Positions 8,177 through 16,968 are shown, counted from the stretch's first letter. The stretch is 64,000 nucleotides of DNA from Ruminobacter amylophilus (GCF_900115655.1 NZ_FOXF01000008.1:1-64000); one strand, 5' to 3'. Made by a program: numbers and translations. Notes: a model not told the origin generated them from the letters alone.

Positions 8177-11100
8177 TTTTAAGTGAAGTTTCTATAAAAA
8201 GACCGATATTCGCATCAGTGATGAGTCTTTTGTTACTGATATTCGGATTGGTTTGTTTTTTTAGACTTCCTGTACGTGAACTTCCTAATATTGACTATCC
8301 GTCTTTGACAATAGTAACCACGTATTCCGGAGCATCTCCTGAGGTTATTGAATCCAAAGTTACCCGTATCATAGAGAATGAACTTTCCGGTATATCCGGA
8401 ATCAATAAAATTACTTCAAACAGCAGAAGCGGTCGCTCCTGGATATCCATGGAGTTCAAAACCGGTAAAAACATGCTTGAAGCAGTGTCTGATGCCAGAG
8501 ATGCTGTGTCCAGAGCCAGAAAAAAACTTCCTGACGATATTGATGAGCCAATGGTATCAAGAGACAGTGGTGACGGGGAAGTAGTACTCTGGCTTAATCT
8601 TTCCAGTTCAGTTGTCGACAGGGTAAAGCTATCAGATTATGCCACCAATGTTCTTGAGAAGAATCTGAGTCTTGTTGACGGGGTTTCCCAGATAGAACTT
8701 GTGGGAGCTCTTGAAAAAGTAATGTACGTACGCCTCATTCCTCAGAAGATGGCTGTTATGGGAGTGACAGTTGAGGATATAAAGAGGGCGATTGGCTATG
8801 AAAATATTGAACTTCCAAGTGGTGAAATACGTAATCAGGACATGGTGTTTCCAGTTCAGATTAAAAGAGTATATATTGATAACAAAACTTTCGAGCTGCT
8901 TCCTATACGTCATGACGGGATGGACAAGACAATTCGTCTGAGAGATGTGGCAACTGTTGAGGTTAAAGCCAAAAATGAGGAAAGTATCTACCATCGTAAT
9001 GGTATTTCAAGTATAGGTATAGGTGTTATTCCTCAGTCAAATGCAAATCCTCTGGACGTGTCCAAAAATATCAGAAAGAAGGTTGAGGAACTTAAACAGT
9101 ATCTGCCGGAAGGTTTTGTTCTTGATACGGATTTTGACAGCACTGTCTATATTCAGAATTCCATTACTGAAGTTTACGAAACTCTGGCAATAACAGTATT
9201 TCTGGTAATAGTTGTTTTATATCTGTTTATAGGTTCATGGAATACCACGCTGATTCCTGCACTTACGGTACCTATATCCCTGATATCTTCTTTTATAGGT
9301 GCGTATTTTTTTGGCTTTTCCATAAATATCATAACACTTCTAAGTCTTATTCTTGCCATCGGTCTTGTGGTAGATGATGCCATTGTTATGGTAGAGAATA
9401 TTTCTTTTCATATCAAAAAAGGGGAGGGAGTTCTTGCTGCATGCTGGCGGGGATCGGGCGAAGTTGGATTTGCCATAGTTTCCACCTCGGTTGTTCTTAT
9501 TATTATTTTTCTGCCTCTGGTTTTTATTCAGGGGGTTACCGGAAAAATGTTTATTGAATTTGCGGTTCTCCTTTCTTTAGCCGTATTCTTTTCAAGTTTT
9601 GTTGCTCTAACGCTGAGTCCGGCTCTGTGTGGTTTTGTGCTGAAAAAGAAAAAAGAGGGCAGGGGGATTTCAAATCTGATAGACAGGGTAATCAGAGCTT
9701 TGGAAAATGTGTATGAACGTTTTCTGAGACAGATGCTTAGAAGAGTTTATCTGTACCCTTCAATTCTTCTGGCCATAATAGGTTTTATGGTGATTTTTTA
9801 TCAGGTAATTCCTCATCAGTTAAGTCCCAGTGAGGACAGAGGCGTTGTTTACATATATGCCCTCGGCGAAGAGGGTGCCAGTATTCACAGAATGAAACGC
9901 AGTATGACTGCGTTGGAAGATGAATTGTTGCCTATGCTGGGGCAGGGGATTGTCAAGTCACTGAGTTTCAGTACCCCGTCTCTTGGACAGGGCTCGGATC
10001 AGAGTGGTTTTGTTGTTATTCAGCTTGAGGACTGGAACAGGAGAAGTGTTTCTTCAACGGAATTTATCAAGTTCCTGAATAAAAAATTAAAAAATATTGC
10101 TGATTTGAAGGTATATATATATCAGCCAGGGTTTAAGGGAACATCAGGCTCGCCAATTAAATACGTAATTAAAGGGAACAGCTTTGAGCAGATTAATGAT
10201 TCTGTTCTGAAACTTATTAAAGATGCCAATGAAGCAGGATATATTATTAATGCGGACAGTAATTTCAGTGAGAGAACCCCAGAAATAGAAGCGGTAATAG
10301 ACTACGACAGAGCTGCAGTACTCGGTGTAACCATGACGGATATTTCCAATGCTCTTCAGACATATCTGGGCGGTTCTACACAAACCTCGTTTGTTGAGAA
10401 TGACAGTGAATACAATGTGTATATCCGTGCAGAAGAGAAATTGTTCAGAGATATTACTGACATAGCCTCTCTTAATATCAGAACAGATTCTGGTCAGATG
10501 GTATCTTTAGGAAGCGTGGCAGAATTCAAACTGGTGGCAAAAGCCAGAAAATTACCGCATTTCGACAGACAGAAAGCCATAACTATTTCAGCTCATCCTG
10601 CCGCTGATAAAAGTCTTGGAGAGGCTTTGGATTGGATGGACGCATGGTGTGCTAAGAATCTTGATAAAAGTATGAGCGTAGCGTTAAACGGTGAGTCACG
10701 CAATTTCAGGGACAGTGAAAATGAAATGATGATTGTTTTTTTACTGTCTGTTCTGGTCACTTATCTCGTTCTTGCGGCTCAGTTTGAAAGTCTTGTTCAC
10801 CCTGTTGCAATTATGATTACCATTCCTCTGGGGATATTCGGCGGTCTTTTAGGTTTGTGGATAATGAAACTGTCACTTAACATATACAGTGAAATCGGTT
10901 TGCTGTTACTGGTGGGGATGGTTACTAAGAACGGTATTCTTATTGTTGAATTTGCCAATCAGCTCAGAAAAGGCAGTCCTGATCTGATAACTGCAACCAT
11001 TAAGGCTTCGGTGAGACGTATTAAACCTATCTTAATGACTTCTCTTACAGCCATTATCGGTGCTGTTCCTTTGATAACGGCAACCGGTTCGGGTTTTGAA

Positions 11101-11313
11101 AGCAGAAGAGCAGTAGGTACGGTGATATTTTTTGGAATGAGTATAGCGACTGTTGTTACTCTTGTTGTACTGCCGGGTTTTTATTATCTTTTAGCAAGGT
11201 ATACCAAAAATCCTGGGTATCACCAGGAACGTCTGCATAATGAGTTATCGGAAATAGAAAACAAAGACGGGCCGGTGACACACGAGGTTGACCATGTGGG
11301 CACTAAAAGTTAG
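8173..11313 (+). CDS. RND multidrug efflux pump, inner-membrane subunit (HAE1 type)
   Basis: Proton-driven trimeric exporter. The 1046-residue protein starts at a GTG that overlaps the adaptor stop. It begins VSIKRPIFASVMSLLL and has the expected two-fold plan: TM1, large periplasmic loop, TM2-6, repeat. TM4 carries the proton-relay Asp pair in GLVVDDAIVMVEN (about residues 401-402) and TM10 the partner Lys in LVGMVTKNGILIVEFAN (about 919). TM6 ends with FIEFAVLLSLAVFFSSFVALTLSPALC, as in AcrB relatives. No TolC-like gene and no TetR/MarR regulator lie nearby, so the outer channel is probably encoded elsewhere. Confidence 0.93.
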   Translation: MILSEVSIKRPIFASVMSLLLLIFGLVCFFRLPVRELPNIDYPSLTIVTTYSGASPEVIESKVTRIIENELSGISGINKITSNSRSGRSWISMEFKTGKNMLEAVSDARDAVSRARKKLPDDIDEPMVSRDSGDGEVVLWLNLSSSVVDRVKLSDYATNVLEKNLSLVDGVSQIELVGALEKVMYVRLIPQKMAVMGVTVEDIKRAIGYENIELPSGEIRNQDMVFPVQIKRVYIDNKTFELLPIRHDGMDKTIRLRDVATVEVKAKNEESIYHRNGISSIGIGVIPQSNANPLDVSKNIRKKVEELKQYLPEGFVLDTDFDSTVYIQNSITEVYETLAITVFLVIVVLYLFIGSWNTTLIPALTVPISLISSFIGAYFFGFSINIITLLSLILAIGLVVDDAIVMVENISFHIKKGEGVLAACWRGSGEVGFAIVSTSVVLIIIFLPLVFIQGVTGKMFIEFAVLLSLAVFFSSFVALTLSPALCGFVLKKKKEGRGISNLIDRVIRALENVYERFLRQMLRRVYLYPSILLAIIGFMVIFYQVIPHQLSPSEDRGVVYIYALGEEGASIHRMKRSMTALEDELLPMLGQGIVKSLSFSTPSLGQGSDQSGFVVIQLEDWNRRSVSSTEFIKFLNKKLKNIADLKVYIYQPGFKGTSGSPIKYVIKGNSFEQINDSVLKLIKDANEAGYIINADSNFSERTPEIEAVIDYDRAAVLGVTMTDISNALQTYLGGSTQTSFVENDSEYNVYIRAEEKLFRDITDIASLNIRTDSGQMVSLGSVAEFKLVAKARKLPHFDRQKAITISAHPAADKSLGEALDWMDAWCAKNLDKSMSVALNGESRNFRDSENEMMIVFLLSVLVTYLVLAAQFESLVHPVAIMITIPLGIFGGLLGLWIMKLSLNIYSEIGLLLLVGMVTKNGILIVEFANQLRKGSPDLITATIKASVRRIKPILMTSLTAIIGAVPLITATGSGFESRRAVGTVIFFGMSIATVVTLVVLPGFYYLLARYTKNPGYHQERLHNELSEIENKDGPVTHEVDHVGTKS

Positions 11314-11316
11314 ATA

Positions 11317-11355
11317 ATTGAATATTTATGCAAAAATATTGCATAAATATTAGAA
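11317..11355 (+). promoter_or_regulatory. two ARG-box-like operators over the argD promoter
   Basis: TGAAT-ATTT-ATGCA (centre box 11317-11334) and TGCAT-AAAT-ATTAG (11338-11355) each resemble the 18-base ArgR palindrome TGAATwwwwATTCA. Their starts are 21 bases apart, leaving 3 bases between boxes, the standard spacing for one ArgR hexamer. The second box covers the -35 element. The first box has one core mismatch, the second three. Confidence 0.7.
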
Positions 11356-11366
11356 GTGAGTATAAT
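11339..11366 (+). promoter_or_regulatory. sigma-70 promoter for argD
   Basis: TTGCAT at 11339-11344, a 16-base spacer and a perfect TATAAT at 11361-11366. It would start a leader of about 270 bases before argD. Confidence 0.65.
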
Positions 11367-11370
11367 TCAT

Positions 11371-11643
11371 AAACATGGATTATGATTGTTTTTTATAGTT
11401 TTTCGTTTGCTGAAAACACATTATGTTCGGTTGGCAAGATGATAACTGTAATAGTGTGGGGCATATCTGAATGTACGCCTGTTGAGTCCGTGCATAAGAC
11501 TTGGATCTTTTGAAAATACACCGGACGTCGCAACAGGAATCCGAACGGCATCAGCTTGTGGTATTGCCGGTGTATTCAGTGTAAAATTGAGTTCTCGTGT
11601 AAGAGTATTCAACGCTTAAATGATAGTGAGGTTATAAATTCTT
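11371..11643 (+). other. long structured 5' leader of argD, no gene recognised
   Basis: The leader contains a perfect 10-base inverted repeat AATACACCGG (11515-11524) / CCGGTGTATT (11567-11576), extendable by TGA/TCA with two bulged As. Inside its loop CCGAAC (11541-11546) is complementary to GTTCGG at 11424-11429 upstream. CGGCA (11546-11550) can also pair with TGCCG (11565-11569), which would compete with the main stem. Short frames of 43 codons (plus) and 63 codons (minus, TTG start) exist but match nothing I know. Confidence 0.45.
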
Positions 11644-12849
11644 ATGAGTAAAGTTACCAGAGCAGATTTTGACAAGTATTTAATGGGTGTTTACTGCCCG
11701 GCTCCGTTTGTAGCCGTAAAGGGTAGCGGCTCAAGATTTTGGGATGATGCAGGTAAGGAATATGTTGATTTCGGTGGCGGTATTGCCGTTAATGTTGTTG
11801 GTCACTGTCATCCTGAAATCGTTTCTGCATTGGAAGAGCAGGCTCATAAGCTGTGGCATATTTCAAATTACATGTGTACTGAACCGGCAATTACTCTTGC
11901 TAAGCATCTTGTTGAAAGTACTTTTGCTGACAAGGTATTTTTTGCAAATTCAGGCGGTGAAGCTAATGAAGCAGCCCTTAAGCTGGCACGTAGATATGCT
12001 TTTGAAAAATTCGGTAAGGAAAAGAGTCAGATTATTTCATTCTATAACAGTTTCCATGGCAGAACGCTGTTTGATGTTACCGTAGGCGGACAGGCTAAGT
12101 ACTGTGAAGGTTTTGGACCTTTACCAGGGGATATCGTTCATGCTGACTTTAATGATTTGGAACAGCTGAAGTCTCTAATTTCCAAGGAAAAGACCTGTGC
12201 TGTTATTATGGAACCTATACAGGGTGAAGGTGGAATTCTTCCTGCAACAGAAGAGTTTATTAAAGGTGTACGTCAGCTTTGTGATGAAAATGATGCCTTA
12301 TTAATCTTTGATGAAGTTCAGACCGGTTTCGGAAGAACGGGGTGTCTGTATGCATACCAGCATTATCAGGTTGAGCCAGATATCCTTACTTCCGCAAAGG
12401 GACTGGGTGCAGGCATAGCTATCGGTGCAATGATGGCAAAGGATAAGGTTGCTTCAATATTCAAGCCTGGTTTACATGGAACCACATTTGGTTCTAATCC
12501 TTTGGCTACTTCCGTAGGCTGCAAGTCATTTGAACTTGTTAACAGACCAGAATTCTTAAAGGACGTAAATGTTAAGGCTGATCTGTTCAGAAAGCATTAT
12601 GCTGAACTTAATGCCAAGTATGACTGCTTTAAGGAAGTTCGCGGTATAGGCCTGATGATTGGTGCTGAACTTAAGGATGAGACTCTGTTAAAGAAGATTA
12701 CTTCAGAATGTCTGAATCAAGGTGTATTTGTGCTGACTGCAGGTCATAGCGTGATAAGAACCGTCCCTGCACTTAATATTACCACAGATGATATTAACGA
12801 AGGTTTTGCTCGTTTTGACAAGGCTCTGTCAGTAGTATTCGGCAAGTAA
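11644..12849 (+). CDS. argD: acetylornithine / succinyldiaminopimelate aminotransferase
   Basis: PLP enzyme of arginine (and often lysine) synthesis. The 401-residue class III aminotransferase has the family opening around FWDDAGKEYVDFGGGIAVNVVGHCHP, the PLP phosphate site SGGEANEAALKLAR, FHGRT, the cofactor Asp in LIFDEVQTGFGRTG and the Schiff-base Lys in SAKGLGAG at about residue 252. It stands alone, between its own ArgR-type promoter and a strong terminator, which supports an arginine role. Other acyl-ornithine transaminases (AstC) share these motifs, but the ARG boxes favour the biosynthetic enzyme. Confidence 0.93.
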   Translation: MSKVTRADFDKYLMGVYCPAPFVAVKGSGSRFWDDAGKEYVDFGGGIAVNVVGHCHPEIVSALEEQAHKLWHISNYMCTEPAITLAKHLVESTFADKVFFANSGGEANEAALKLARRYAFEKFGKEKSQIISFYNSFHGRTLFDVTVGGQAKYCEGFGPLPGDIVHADFNDLEQLKSLISKEKTCAVIMEPIQGEGGILPATEEFIKGVRQLCDENDALLIFDEVQTGFGRTGCLYAYQHYQVEPDILTSAKGLGAGIAIGAMMAKDKVASIFKPGLHGTTFGSNPLATSVGCKSFELVNRPEFLKDVNVKADLFRKHYAELNAKYDCFKEVRGIGLMIGAELKDETLLKKITSECLNQGVFVLTAGHSVIRTVPALNITTDDINEGFARFDKALSVVFGK

Positions 12850-12868
12850 TACAGGTATCTGATAATTG

Positions 12869-12907
12869 AAAAAGGATGAACAGCTTCGTGGCTGTTCATC
12901 CTTTTTT
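12869..12907 (+). terminator. strong intrinsic terminator after argD
   Basis: GGATGAACAGC / GCTGTTCATCC, 11 perfect pairs around TTCGTG, preceded by a run of As and followed by seven Ts. Confidence 0.95.
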
Positions 12908-12933
12908 ATGGTTCTATTAAAACGATACGCAAA

Positions 12934-12960
12934 ATAAAACCCCCTCAAGTGAGGGGGTGA
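12934..12960 (-). terminator. intrinsic terminator of crp
   Basis: On the minus strand CACCCCCTCAC / TTGAGGGGG forms a GC-rich hairpin followed by TTTTATTTT, 22 bases past the crp stop. Confidence 0.9.
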
Positions 12961-12982
12961 AATACCTTATGCTGTTGTATGA

Positions 12983-13618
12983 TTAACGAGTGTTAAATAC
13001 AACGATGGTCTTGCCATGAGCACTGATGATATTCTGCTCTTCCAGCATTTTAAGAATACGACCAACAGTTTCTCTTGAGCAACCTACGATCTGACCGATT
13101 TCCTGACGGGTAATCTTAATCTGCATGCCGTCTGGGTGAGTCATTGCATCAGGCTGGTGAGCCAGATTGAACAGAGTGCGCGCGATACGACCCTGAACAT
13201 CAAGGAATGCAAGATTACCAACCTTGCCACTGGTCTTTGACAATCTGCGAGCCATCTGAGCACTTAAACGCATCAGAATTTCTGGATTTACCTGAATCAG
13301 CTGGCGGAACTTCTTATAAGAAATTTCTGCAATTTCGCAAGGACCTTTTGCACGAACCCAAGCAGTACGAACCGGATCTTCTGATTCATCAAATAAACCC
13401 AATTCACCGATAAAGTCACCCTGATTAAGGTATGAAAGAATCATTTCCTTTCCTTCTTCATCCTTAATTAAAACGGCAACTGACCCCTTAACGATATAGT
13501 AAAGGGTTTCAGCTTTTTCACCGGCATGAATCAAAGTGCTTTTTGCCGGATATTTGTGTACATGGCAATGAGAGAGAAACCATTCCTGAGTAGGATCTGA
13601 TTGAGGTTTACCAAACAT
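12983..13618 (-). CDS. crp: cAMP receptor protein CRP
   Basis: Global activator/repressor of catabolic genes. The 211-residue protein is close to E. coli CRP along its whole length: [51 protein letters not shown], and the DNA-recognition helix [16 protein letters not shown]. The cAMP site keeps the Glu of GELGLF, the Arg of VRTAWV and the Thr-Ser of RRLSKTSGK. Compared with E. coli there is a two-residue insertion just before that Arg, and the next residue is Thr instead of Ser. It stands alone with its own terminator and faces an acyltransferase gene across a 335-base gap holding a near-perfect CRP box, which suggests autoregulation. Confidence 0.97.
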   Translation of the reverse strand: MFGKPQSDPTQEWFLSHCHVHKYPAKSTLIHAGEKAETLYYIVKGSVAVLIKDEEGKEMILSYLNQGDFIGELGLFDESEDPVRTAWVRAKGPCEIAEISYKKFRQLIQVNPEILMRLSAQMARRLSKTSGKVGNLAFLDVQGRIARTLFNLAHQPDAMTHPDGMQIKITRQEIGQIVGCSRETVGRILKMLEEQNIISAHGKTIVVFNTR

Positions 13619-13806
13619 TCTTTATCCTTAATTTACGCTATCAACATTTATCAGGTGCGATATCAAAAGAAGCATCTTTTCATAAGCATGCTGTCTTTAT
13701 AAAGTATAGATTTAATAACTAAATATACGTTCAATGAGAATAATACTCAAAATTTGCTAAAATTGCATTAGTATATTAAGATCTTTACGCTAAACATAAT
13801 ATATCC

Positions 13807-13822
13807 TGTGATATTAATCACT
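13807..13822 (+). promoter_or_regulatory. CRP-binding site between crp and the acyltransferase gene
   Basis: TGTGA-TATTAA-TCACT matches the CRP consensus TGTGA-N6-TCACA in 9 of 10 core positions. The site is 185 bases upstream of crp and 132 bases upstream of the divergent gene, so it could act on either. Nothing else in the 13619-13953 gap stands out apart from its high AT content. Confidence 0.75.
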
Positions 13823-13953
13823 ATAGTGTATTATATCATGCTGAGTAAAAAGTTGATAATCAGCATTTGTTTGTTTTGGCTTATCGGCTGGAATATACAG
13901 TTTGTAAATTTACATTTTTAAGAATAATTTTTCTGAATTTGGAGAAATTTTAA

Positions 13954-15138
13954 ATGAGCATAGATTCATCCGCTCAGAATGTTGAACAGAATGAAAAAGA
14001 GTCTGTTTTGGATAATAATGTTATAACAACTGAATCATCTGAATTTGATGACATCAGACATTATCGTGATGATGAGGTTCAGGATGCCATTAAGAGTATT
14101 CTGGATAATGAAGAATTAGTAACAGGTATTTACAAGAGAATTTTTGGTTTTCTTCCGGATTTTCTGTCAAAATTAGGTAAGCCTTTTTTGAAATTTATCC
14201 TGAAACTTCGTTTTTCCAAGGTTAAAACTATTGCTCAGGTTCAGAATTATGTTGCAAGATTCATGAAAGGTATTATCAGAGATACCACTGATGGTTTTAC
14301 CTGTAAGGGTTTTGAAAAGCTGGATCCTAAAAAGGGATATCTTTTTATTTCCAATCATCGTGATATTTCTCTCGACCCTGCATTTATTGATATGGCATGC
14401 TATTTCAATAATCTTGATACAGTTAAAATTGCAATAGGCGACAACCTGCTTCGCATGAAGGTGGCTACCGATCTGATGCGTCTGAATAAAAGTTTCATAG
14501 TAAAACGTTCGGTTCAGGGACGAGACAAACTTAAAGCCCTGGCTCATTTGAGTGAGTACATCGGTCGTTCAATTGAAGAAAACCATAATGTATGGATTGC
14601 CCAGAGAGAAGGTCGAGCTAAAGACGGAAATGACAAAACCGAAGAAGCGATCCTCAAGATGTTTTATATGTATGGAAAAAAGAAAAAACTGTCTTTTAAG
14701 GACTATGTGAAAACATTAAACATTGTTCCTGTTTCCATAACATATGAATTTGATCCTGGTGATCAGGCAAAGGCAAAGGAAATATTTGAAACAGAGAAAA
14801 ACGGTACATATGTAAAATCTCAGTTTGAAGATATTGACAGTATCGTTGGCGGTATAAACGGTTATAAAGGTAGGGTAAATATCACTGCCGGCGAGCCTCT
14901 TTCAGGAGATTTTGAAACACCTGAAGAGCTTGCGCAGACAATTGATAACTTTATTTATTTGAATTATGCAATGTTCCCTTCCTGTCTTCTTTCAGCCGGC
15001 GTTGAAGATGGTGTCGCTCCTGAGGAAAAGAAAAAATTTGAAGAAAGAATGTCAAAAATTTCTCCTGAACTGCGTGATTATGTAAAGCGTATGTATGCGG
15101 CTCCATACTATAACCAGCAAAAGGTTAAGAAATCTTAA
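13954..15138 (+). CDS. PlsC-type glycerolipid acyltransferase
   Basis: Likely transfers an acyl chain to a glycerolipid at the membrane. In the 394-residue protein the catalytic NHRDISLD (NH-x4-D block) lies near residues 132-139, a block II/III region at WIAQREGRAKDGND near 212-225, and a further IVPVSITYEFDP block near 255, as in the PF01553 family. The N-terminal 35 residues are acidic and low in complexity. It is longer than E. coli PlsC (245), so it is not the standard lysophosphatidate enzyme; similar large proteins occur in marine and enteric gammaproteobacteria without assigned substrate. A perfect Shine-Dalgarno (GGAGAAA) precedes the ATG. Confidence 0.8.
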   Translation: MSIDSSAQNVEQNEKESVLDNNVITTESSEFDDIRHYRDDEVQDAIKSILDNEELVTGIYKRIFGFLPDFLSKLGKPFLKFILKLRFSKVKTIAQVQNYVARFMKGIIRDTTDGFTCKGFEKLDPKKGYLFISNHRDISLDPAFIDMACYFNNLDTVKIAIGDNLLRMKVATDLMRLNKSFIVKRSVQGRDKLKALAHLSEYIGRSIEENHNVWIAQREGRAKDGNDKTEEAILKMFYMYGKKKKLSFKDYVKTLNIVPVSITYEFDPGDQAKAKEIFETEKNGTYVKSQFEDIDSIVGGINGYKGRVNITAGEPLSGDFETPEELAQTIDNFIYLNYAMFPSCLLSAGVEDGVAPEEKKKFEERMSKISPELRDYVKRMYAAPYYNQQKVKKS

Positions 15139-15156
15139 GCTGAACGTAATCTGATT

Positions 15157-15208
15157 AAATCCTCTTCTCTAATCTACTCGGGATTTAAAGAAGGGGATTT
15201 GTTTTTTT
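15157..15208 (+). terminator. terminator after the acyltransferase gene
   Basis: AAATCCTCTTCT / AGAAGGGGATTT, twelve pairs with one G-T, a 20-base loop and then GTTTTTTT. Confidence 0.85.
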
Positions 15209-15255
15209 ATAATAACTCTGATTTTTCCCTGTGGAATGTATTGTCTAAAACACGC

Positions 15256-15293
15256 AAGAAAGGGATGTTTTACTAAACATCCCTTTCTTTTAT
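15256..15293. terminator. bidirectional terminator between convergent genes
   Basis: AAGAAAGGGATGTTT / AAACATCCCTTTCTT with a TACT loop; a TTTATTT tail follows on the plus side and a short TTCTT tail on the minus side. It can end the minus-strand decarboxylase transcript and back up the preceding plus-strand terminator. Confidence 0.85.
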
Positions 15294-15333
15294 TTCCGCC
15301 GTATTTAGGCAGGAACGTATTTGTATCGTGCTG

Positions 15334-16494
15334 TTATTCTGCAGCAGGAATCTGGTATTCAGGATCTCTTTCAGTATCTATAACCAGGATATCGGTCTTG
15401 TTTATAAAGTTGAATTCTGTGGCTGTAGAAATTGTATAAGCTCCCATCATCTTGCCGACGATGATATCTCCGATATCAAGAGCAGGTAACTCAATGTTTT
15501 CTGCAATGATATCAATACTGTCACATGTAGGACCGGCAAGAACTGATTCCTGTTTGTCACCATCTACGTAAGGAGTGAACTTAGGATAGATCACGTGATC
15601 GAAAATCTGACCGCTGTAGCTGCAGTAGACACCATCATCAAGATAGTACCATGGTTTATTGAATCTTTCTGCCTTGCCCACAACAGTGCATATGTTTATC
15701 ATGGCTGGGGCGCTCAGAAATCTTCCAGGTTCAGCAATAATCTTGATGTCTGATGGAATCTGCTTTAAAGCATCACGAATAGGGGCACAGAAGTCGAAAA
15801 TATTGGTACTTTCTGCTTTTTCATAGTCAACAGGGAAACCTCCGCCGATATCAAGAACTTTGAGTTTAATTCCTGAATCAGAAGCTTCTCTGATAATCTT
15901 TGCACAGTCGTTAATAGCTTCAACATGTCTGTTGGCATTAGGTACTTGAGAACCTACATGGAATGAAAGACCATGAATATTTAAACCCAAACTACCGGCA
16001 AGTTTAAGCAACTCCAGACAGTCTTCAGGAAGAACCCCGAATTTTTTTGACAGATCCACAGGGGTTTCAGGATTAGGGAAGCTTACCCTGATAAGAAGTT
16101 TTACTTCATCTTTGTATGGGGTAAATTTTTTTGCTTCTTCCACATTATCCACAACAAAAGTATTACAACCGTAATCTAGAGAATAGCGGATGTCATTGTC
16201 TTTCTTGATAGGGTGGGTGTGGATACACTGCATAGGATTGATCTTAAGAGATCTTACAAGATCAATCTCTCCCTTGGATGCCAGATCAAAGCAGGCTCCT
16301 TCTTCAAGAAGAGAAGAAACAACATCTTTGTTGGGAAGCGGTTTTAATGCGTAATGAAGAGTTACATCCGGCAGGGCTCGTGAGAGCTCCTGATACTGAA
16401 AACGAACGGTTGCCTTATCAAGTATCAATAAAGGTGAACCATGCTTATTAATAAGCTCGCGGTAATTAAGTTTGGTATTGAATAAATTGTTCAT
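15334..16494 (-). CDS. PLP-dependent ornithine/lysine decarboxylase, fold III (eukaryotic-type)
   Basis: Makes putrescine or cadaverine by decarboxylating ornithine or lysine. The 386-residue protein follows the alanine-racemase-fold plan: Schiff-base Lys in LHYALKPLPNK near residue 51, FDLASKGEIDLV, SFHVGSQ, the PLP phosphate site DIGGGFP, EPGRF, and the C-terminal active-site GPTCDSID, which is diagnostic of ODC/LDC rather than diaminopimelate decarboxylase. E. coli uses an unrelated fold I enzyme. Length suits this class. It stands alone, with a structured leader and possible CRP sites upstream. Ornithine versus lysine preference cannot be decided by eye. Confidence 0.87.
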   Translation of the reverse strand: MNNLFNTKLNYRELINKHGSPLLILDKATVRFQYQELSRALPDVTLHYALKPLPNKDVVSSLLEEGACFDLASKGEIDLVRSLKINPMQCIHTHPIKKDNDIRYSLDYGCNTFVVDNVEEAKKFTPYKDEVKLLIRVSFPNPETPVDLSKKFGVLPEDCLELLKLAGSLGLNIHGLSFHVGSQVPNANRHVEAINDCAKIIREASDSGIKLKVLDIGGGFPVDYEKAESTNIFDFCAPIRDALKQIPSDIKIIAEPGRFLSAPAMINICTVVGKAERFNKPWYYLDDGVYCSYSGQIFDHVIYPKFTPYVDGDKQESVLAGPTCDSIDIIAENIELPALDIGDIIVGKMMGAYTISTATEFNFINKTDILVIDTERDPEYQIPAAE

Positions 16495-16618
16495 GGGCTT
16501 CTAGTAGCACCTCACAAATGGGTTTGCACCCCTGCCAAAAGATAGCTGTAGAGAAGAGGAGATTCGAAATCAGTCTGGTCTTCTCAATAAGCGTTAAAAA
16601 TTTTTTTAGTTTGTGCAT
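16495..16618 (-). other. structured leader of the decarboxylase gene with overlapping small frame
   Basis: On the minus strand GAGAAGA and TCTTCTC (16551-16585 region) form a perfect 7-base stem with a 21-base loop, followed by GGGGTGCAAACCC, a second short hairpin near 16523-16535. An ATG at 16618 opens a 50-codon frame that crosses both hairpins and ends at 16466, inside the decarboxylase gene in another frame. No Shine-Dalgarno precedes this ATG, so translation is uncertain. Confidence 0.35.
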
Positions 16619-16757
16619 TATTGTGAAAAATGCAGTTTTGTGCAATAAATATTTTTGGATAAGTAAAAAAAAATAGAAAATTTTATAAAATATGTACTTT
16701 TTTATGAGTTGATATTGATTTTTTTATTAATAAAACATATGTGAATACACAACAGTT

Positions 16758-16773
16758 TTTGAAATTGATCACG
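16758..16773 (+). promoter_or_regulatory. CRP-like site upstream of the decarboxylase and pilin genes
   Basis: TTTGA-AATTGA-TCACG matches TGTGA-N6-TCACA at 8 of 10 positions. It lies between divergent transcription units. Confidence 0.4.
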
Positions 16774-16952
16774 ATATTTGTCTGTTTTTAAAAACTAGAA
16801 TGCATGAATTATGTTTAGATTAAATTCCGTGTAGACGAGAGAGCAGTTTTTAAAGGTTAATTCATAGAGAATAACTGTTTTGGCAGTATATTATTTAAAA
16901 CTAAATAGAAATAAGGTTAACACAATTAAATGTATATTTTTTAACTTGTTTA

Positions 16953-16968
16953 TGAATGATAGATCACA
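16953..16968 (+). promoter_or_regulatory. CRP-like site upstream of the pilin operon
   Basis: TGAAT-GATAGA-TCACA: the right half is perfect, the left half has two consensus bases out of order (7 to 8 of 10). It lies about 270 bases before fimT. Confidence 0.4.

Noticed and set aside
11421-11612. 63-codon minus-strand frame in the argD leader
   Set aside because: TTG start without ribosome-binding site, no recognised motif, and it overlaps the long inverted repeat that better explains the sequence.
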